Part shown: positions 58,313 to 64,000 of the stretch, one piece after another
Position numbering within the stretch: position 1 is the stretch's first letter
How the letters are laid out: every line of letters starts with the position of its first letter
Source: JAGIBJ01 sp032119595
GTDB taxonomy: Bacteria > Actinomycetota > Thermoleophilia > Solirubrobacterales > Solirubrobacteraceae
Assembly (NCBI GenBank): GCA_032119595.1
Contig: JAUMBQ010000001.1
Location: 551,696 to 615,695, forward strand
DNA length: 64,000 nt
Direction: 5' to 3'
Position numbers and translations under genes: made by a program
Notes under the pieces: generated by a model
What the model was told of the DNA's origin: nothing
The model's database searches: none
The model's input: the letters and a program-made list of their open reading frames with translations, nothing else

Positions 58313-59788
58313 TCAGCCGACGGTGGTCGGTTTGGTGACGACCGTCGTGTTGCCGCTGGCGTCGGTCACGGTGAACCGCAGGGTTGCCTTGAGCTTGCCC
58401 TTGCCGAGCTTGGAGGCCTTGATCTTCAGGGTGAGCGCGAGGACACCGGCGGCGCTTGCCTTGCCCGTCGCGGTGCCGAGGACCTTGTCCTTTGCTTTCT
58501 TGCCCTTCTTGCCCTTCTTGGGCTTCTTCCCCTTCACGACCAATTCGACGACGACGGTTGCGGCCTCGTCGAGGGTGAAGTTGAACGAGATGCCCTTCTT
58601 GCTGCTCAGCTTGGAGCGCTTGATCGACTTGAGCGAGCCGGCGATGCCGAGCTTCGGAGCGGTCTTGTCGGGCGCCGGGAGCGAGACGACCGGCGTGGCG
58701 GCCGGCGTCGGCGTCGGCGTCGGAGCGGGCACTGGTACCTGGAACTCGTAGGCGCCGATGTCGGGCGCCGTTCCCGAGGTGCGCGCGTTTCCGAGGAGGT
58801 CGACGACGCCGAGGTCAGGCGCGGCGACGCCCTTGTCGATGAGCGCCGAGGACGCGGTGGGCGCGCCGGTGGCATCCAGCGTGGCGGGGTCGAACGCGAC
58901 GGGCGTGCCGGTGACCGATGCGCCGGCCGGCACGGTCGCGGGCGTGCGGAACGCGGTGGCCTGGGTGGCGAGGGTTGTCTGGCCGGTGGGCGTCGGGCTG
59001 GTGGCGACGAAGGCCAGGTCTTCTTTCGTGCCGCGGAGTGCGGTGTTCACGAAGTCGACGCGCGTCGGGGTGGTGAAGGTGCCGAAGAGCACGGATGCTG
59101 CGGTGCCGTCGGAGAGAATCGTCGATCCTACGACCCGCGGCACCTGACGCACGTCGGAGCCCGTGCTAACGCTGAGGCCGAGCCCGGCCGTGCCGCCGGT
59201 CTGGCGGATCAGCGAGTTGGAGATCGTCGCGAGGCCGTCGAGTTGGACGCCCGCCCCGTCCGTTCCGGCTTCGACGATCACGCGATCGAGAATGGCCGGG
59301 AGGTCGGGGAACGAGCCGGCGGCGATGAAGCCCTCCGCCTCGACGGTGACCCCGGTGGAGCCCGTGCGCCGGATGATCATGTCGCGCGCCACACCGGCAC
59401 GGACCCGGAGCGCGTGCAGCAAGTTGTTGGTGGGCGCGAAGGTGAAGGTCGGCTTGGTGGCACCAGGCTTGCCGCGCAGGATCATGCCGGTCTTGAGGTC
59501 GAGTTCGCCAGCGAATGAGCCTGGGTCGCCGGTGAGGATGTCCTGCTGCGTGTAGTCGCCTGGCAGCATCGTGACGGTGTGCGCGCCGAAGACGATGGTG
59601 CCGCCGCTGGTGTTCGGCGTGTCCTTGATGGCCTTGCCCAGCGCGCACGCGGTGGCCTCGGTGAGACAGTCGGCGACGGCGGTGCCGCCGGGGGTCGCGA
59701 AGCGCTCGTCGGCAGCGGCGTCCCCGGCACCAATGAGTGCCACGCCGGAGGCGAGAGCAAGGGCGGCGGCACGGGCGCGCGGTGTCAT
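58313..59788 (-). CDS. Secreted right-handed beta-helix protein
   Basis: 491 residues. Signal peptide (1-26). About residues 30-330 look like a parallel beta-helix (repeated short strands such as ISNSLIRQTGGT, DRVIVEAG), ending with the choice-of-anchor-Q type motif LGVVDLLGNART and APDIGAYEFQ. A Pro/Thr linker follows, then a C-terminal beta-sandwich with a Lys-rich loop (KGKKPKKGKKGKKAK). Such proteins sit on the surface and may bind polysaccharide; no pectate-lyase catalytic set was recognised. Confidence 0.65.
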   Translation of the reverse strand: MTPRARAAALALASGVALIGAGDAAADERFATPGGTAVADCLTEATACALGKAIKDTPNTSGGTIVFGAHTVTMLPGDYTQQDILTGDPGSFAGELDLKTGMILRGKPGATKPTFTFAPTNNLLHALRVRAGVARDMIIRRTGSTGVTVEAEGFIAAGSFPDLPAILDRVIVEAGTDGAGVQLDGLATISNSLIRQTGGTAGLGLSVSTGSDVRQVPRVVGSTILSDGTAASVLFGTFTTPTRVDFVNTALRGTKEDLAFVATSPTPTGQTTLATQATAFRTPATVPAGASVTGTPVAFDPATLDATGAPTASSALIDKGVAAPDLGVVDLLGNARTSGTAPDIGAYEFQVPVPAPTPTPTPAATPVVSLPAPDKTAPKLGIAGSLKSIKRSKLSSKKGISFNFTLDEAATVVVELVVKGKKPKKGKKGKKAKDKVLGTATGKASAAGVLALTLKIKASKLGKGKLKATLRFTVTDASGNTTVVTKPTTVG

Positions 59789-59861
59789 GCCGGCGATCGT
59801 ATAGCGCCGACGCGCCAGTGACCACCGGTTGGTCCGTTCTCCGGTCCGCTAGTTCACCGGT

Positions 59862-62381
59862 TCAGCGGCCGGCGTAGCGCAGCTGACGGGACCGCCCGTT
59901 GCCGGCCGACACCTTGCCGCCAATGACGGGCCGCACCACGAGCTTCGCCTTCAGTCCTCGGCGCGGCAACCAGAGCTTCAGGGGCTGGCCGACTTTGCGC
60001 TGGAACGACACCGTGCCGGCTGAGGTCCTCAGGCGGTACTCCCAGGCCTGCGGAAGGGGTCCAGTAGCGGCGGGCCGTGCGAGCAGCCGCAGTTTGCGTC
60101 CGGAACGTTTGGCGATGATGCGGGCCGGAGGTGCGGGCGCGGCGACAGAGAAGGACCCGACGGTCGCAGTCCGGCCGGGAACGGGCACGCCGTCGCGGAT
60201 CACCTGCACGACGACCTCGCGGCGGCCCACCACCATGCCGCTCATGTCCGAGTCCAGCTCGGGCACGAACCACTTCGTGTCCACCGCCCCGCCGGCGGGG
60301 ACGTCGGCGAGGTCCCCGAGCGGCACGACGCGCTGACCGGACTTCACGCTGAAACGCAGACGCTCGCCCGGGTAGACCCCGCGGATGCGCTTCAGCGCCG
60401 CGCGGCGCTTCCCCGTGCGGCGGTCTGGCCCGGTTACTTCAACTTCGCCCTGCAGCGGTTCGGCGGTGACGGCCGTGCGTACTTGGGTGATCTGCGGGTC
60501 GGTGGAGAGCGTCTGCGCCGTCCAGGTGCCTGGGGCTGGCGACTTCAAGAAGATCAGCTGACGGGGGTTGCGGTCGTCCGTGAACCAGGCAGCGTCGGGG
60601 CCGACCTCACGGCCGGTTGCGCCGGTGGTGACGACGACTTTGCCGGAGGGGTCGGTGAGGCGAACGCGGGGCCCTGGCCGGTCGGCGGTGAGCTCGATGG
60701 CGGCGCGTTCCAGACCTTCCGGCACGCGGAATGTCGTGGTGCGAACGGCAGCCCTGGAGCGGTGTGCGCGGGCGCCGGCACCGACGTTCACCCGGAACGG
60801 GGAGAGATCGCAGCCGAGGATCAGCTTGAGGTTCTCGTCCCAGTCCTGCCCGATTCCGGCGGAGACGAAGGGGTAGACGTTGCCGCAGGTGCCCCATCCA
60901 TCGCTGGAGACGACGGCGCCGTAGCTGACGATGTCGGCACTTCCCAAGAAGCCAAGTTCCAGGGTGCCGGTGGCCGAGGCGCCGATGTTGAACAGGTTGG
61001 CGTCGTTTGAGTAGGCGCCGTCGCCGGAGATCCGAGCCGATACGCCGAAGCCGAGGAACGTCGCTTCGTACCGGGCGCTCTGGGTCAATGAGATCAAGCC
61101 GTCGCTGTCGAGAATGAACATCATGTCGCCGCGGGCCAGTTGGTTGTCGTTCCCGACCGGCAGGATGCGAACGCTGCCGCCGGCCTCCATGCGGAAGCGG
61201 GGTTCAAGGGCGATCGTGAGGTCGCCGTCGGCGCGGATCAGCGCCGCGCCAGCAATCTGTGGACCGGCGGTTACGCCTGCTCCGCCGCTCACCGTGAGCG
61301 GGTCCAGGATGAAGCCCGCGCGAACGCTTTGGAGCACGATTCCGGTGTTGCCGAGCGGGATGTTCAGGGGCTCGACCTCGAGCCGCATCGAGGTCGGAAT
61401 GCCGCTTGATGCCGACACGCTCGCGGCGAAGTCCAGGCCCGGAAAGAGGTCGCCGAGGTCGAGGATGAACCCTCCCGACCATTCGTCGTCGGCCTCGCTG
61501 TAGTGGATGCGGAAGTGGTCGAATCCACCTACGCCGGGGATCGCGATGTGCCCGATGCGAAAGCGCAGTTCGGTCACGCGCATGCCGCCGCCGTCGTCTA
61601 GGACGATCTCGGCGGAGCCGGCCGTGTCGCGCATGAGGGCGGGGGCGGCGCTGCCGAGGTTCATGGTCATGTCGAAGCGCATCCCGTCGTCGGTGAGGGC
61701 CGCCCCCTCGATGTCGTCCATCACGCGCAGCCCGAGAAGCGACGGCACCCCACCGACGGGAAGGTCGACCGAGCCACCTCGAGTGGCTTGGCGGGTCGCG
61801 ATCGGGGCCGCGCCGGGCTTGAGCACGCCGCCGCCCGCGATCGAGTCGGTGGGGTCGGTTCGGGACAGGGCGACCGCCTGGACGTCGTCGTCATAGACCG
61901 GCACGTAGCCGTTGGCGGCCACGGAGTCCCCGATGAGCTGGCGGCCGTCGAGATGGACGGCGCCCGTGTAGAGCACGATGCGCCGGCGCTGACCTTGGAT
62001 CAAGGGATCGAGGACGAGCTTGGTGGATTCGGAGCGGTCGAGTTCGCCGATCGTGCCCGACGAGCTGTTCGGGTCGTCGCGCAAGGTGGCGATCAGGTCG
62101 GAGTTGCCCGTCGGCTCGATCAGGAGGCCGTTGGCTTCGACGGTGCCGCGGAACAGCAGGCGGGCGCGTTCGGCTCCGCGCGGCGTGGCGGTCTTGTTGC
62201 AGCCTTCGACGGTCCAGGGGCCGACGCCTTCCTCGCTGTAGGCGTAACCGCTGGGGCAGTTGGAGGTGAGCCGTGGGCTGCGCAGGTCGGCGTGGGCTGC
62301 GGCCGCTGGGCCGACGAGCAGGGCAGCGAGTGCGAGCAGCGCAGCGATCAGCGGGCGAGCAGGCGGAGCGAGGTCAGGCAT
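59862..62381 (-). CDS. Large secreted protein, function unknown
   Basis: 839 residues. Signal peptide (1-31, ending AHA). Residues 35-130 have two Cys (SNCPSGYAYS, VEGCNKTATP). A long beta-rich middle (about 200-530) contains amphipathic strands such as GFILDLGDLFPGLDFAA and ALIRADGDLTIALEPRF. A late Cys pair is in WGTCGNVYPF and LILGCDLSPF. C-terminal beta-sandwich modules follow (about 550-839). No family recognised. The beta-rich middle could be a lipid-binding or barrel-like domain; that is a guess. Confidence 0.6.
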   Translation of the reverse strand: MPDLAPPARPLIAALLALAALLVGPAAAAHADLRSPRLTSNCPSGYAYSEEGVGPWTVEGCNKTATPRGAERARLLFRGTVEANGLLIEPTGNSDLIATLRDDPNSSSGTIGELDRSESTKLVLDPLIQGQRRRIVLYTGAVHLDGRQLIGDSVAANGYVPVYDDDVQAVALSRTDPTDSIAGGGVLKPGAAPIATRQATRGGSVDLPVGGVPSLLGLRVMDDIEGAALTDDGMRFDMTMNLGSAAPALMRDTAGSAEIVLDDGGGMRVTELRFRIGHIAIPGVGGFDHFRIHYSEADDEWSGGFILDLGDLFPGLDFAASVSASSGIPTSMRLEVEPLNIPLGNTGIVLQSVRAGFILDPLTVSGGAGVTAGPQIAGAALIRADGDLTIALEPRFRMEAGGSVRILPVGNDNQLARGDMMFILDSDGLISLTQSARYEATFLGFGVSARISGDGAYSNDANLFNIGASATGTLELGFLGSADIVSYGAVVSSDGWGTCGNVYPFVSAGIGQDWDENLKLILGCDLSPFRVNVGAGARAHRSRAAVRTTTFRVPEGLERAAIELTADRPGPRVRLTDPSGKVVVTTGATGREVGPDAAWFTDDRNPRQLIFLKSPAPGTWTAQTLSTDPQITQVRTAVTAEPLQGEVEVTGPDRRTGKRRAALKRIRGVYPGERLRFSVKSGQRVVPLGDLADVPAGGAVDTKWFVPELDSDMSGMVVGRREVVVQVIRDGVPVPGRTATVGSFSVAAPAPPARIIAKRSGRKLRLLARPAATGPLPQAWEYRLRTSAGTVSFQRKVGQPLKLWLPRRGLKAKLVVRPVIGGKVSAGNGRSRQLRYAGR

Positions 62382-62600
62382 GCAGTGGGCGGGCGGACGA
62401 CTGTTTGCGCGCCAGCTCGAACCCTACACCCGACCCTCGACAACACGGCGGAGGCGACCGGTCCGTCGGCGTCGCCCGGGACGACACCACCGTCGGTGGT
62501 CGGCTTGGTGGCGGAAACGGATTCAGAACTCAGCATGCGCTACGGCGCGGCGTGCACCTCCCCACTCCATCGGGCGCACCGCCACTCCCCTTGAGAACGC
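62382..62600. other. Intergenic region upstream of the large secreted protein gene
   Basis: 219 nt. It must hold the minus-strand promoter for the 839-residue protein. TAGGGT (minus strand, about 62425) is a possible -10 box without a clear -35. No other feature. Confidence 0.3.
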
Positions 62601-62640
62601 CGAAGGCCCCGGCCGTCCTGATGGACGACCGGGGCCTTCG
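62601..62640 (-). terminator. Terminator of groEL
   Basis: A 17-bp stem, 62601-62617 with 62624-62640 (CGAAGGCCCCGG... and its complement), has one mismatch and a CTGATG loop. It is 196 nt beyond the groEL stop on the minus strand. No U-run. The intervening 62641-62836 holds no ORF that I can support. Confidence 0.65.
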
Positions 62641-62836
62641 AAGTGAGACACGCCGCACCGCCGCGTACCTCGGGAGACCGTTCAAGACACAAGGGACGAA
62701 CCCCAGGGCCTTGAATCGCTCTCCTGACGAGGCGATTTCGGATGAGATTCCGTTCCTGCGCGAGTGGTTTAGGCCTCTGGCCGGGCCACTTGCGCGGGGA
62801 CGGAAGATCGCCGAAAGCGCCCGTCAGGTGAGCGAT

Positions 62837-64000
<1,164 letters not shown>

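Overview
This 64 kb window is high-GC DNA with actinobacterial habits: long antisense shadow ORFs, many GTG/TTG starts, several -10 boxes placed 6-8 nt before the start codon (leaderless-type starts), an F420-type luciferase-like oxidoreductase, a PAC2 protein, a CitA-like citrate synthase and an AfsA (A-factor synthase) homologue. The many small secreted or membrane proteins I could not assign suggest a less studied lineage. Thermoleophilia (Solirubrobacterales) is my guess, by inference only. I saw no rRNA, tRNA, CRISPR array, transposase or prophage.

Layout. 1-5.6 kb: 5'-truncated diguanylate cyclase, SpoIIM-like membrane protein, thioredoxin followed by an unusual structured element, a glycosyltransferase/trehalose-phosphatase group, and a TauE/SafE exporter split over two genes. 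5.6-13.2 kb: YhaM-like exoribonuclease, PAC2 protein, then a two-component system flanked by low-complexity secreted proteins, ApbE and a ferric-reductase-like membrane protein. 13.2-19.8 kb: a 1088-residue c-di-GMP phosphodiesterase-type protein, then two tandem membrane proteins ending in LuxR-type HTH domains (behind a leaderless 12-codon leader ORF) and an orphan. 19.9-30.4 kb: UvrD-like helicase fused to an Fe-S nuclease, inositol monophosphatase, histone-H1-like repeat protein, Mrp ATPase, four orphan membrane proteins and an LLM oxidoreductase. 30.5-42.7 kb: eleven co-directional genes, almost all overlapping by 4 nt. They encode a dikinase-type phosphotransferase, nucleotidyltransferase, helical protein, SRPBCC protein, class III aminotransferase, UbiA-like protein, acyl-reductase-like SDR, acyl carrier protein, fatty-acyl-AMP ligase, NDP-kinase-like protein and AfsA-type double-hotdog protein. 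I think this is an undescribed biosynthetic system. 42.7-49.7 kb: GDPD, ferredoxin, amidase, a secreted polyester-hydrolase (PETase/cutinase-type) homologue, citrate synthase followed by a second copy of the structured element, and a secreted repeat protein. 49.7-49.9 kb: assembly gap with a foreign-looking fragment. 50-62.4 kb: RecD2 helicase, cell-wall hydrolase, MFS transporter and several secreted orphans, two of them paralogues. 62.8 kb to the right edge: 3' part of groEL.

How the genes fit together: the 30.5-42.7 kb unit has the parts to activate a carboxylic acid as acyl-AMP, load it on a carrier protein, reduce and transaminate it, and join it to a phosphorylated partner (AfsA), with phosphoryl- and nucleotidyl-transfer enzymes in the same transcript. 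The two structured elements begin in the stop codons of trx and the citrate synthase gene and keep pairing although the stem sequence differs, so they look like a small RNA or repeat family.
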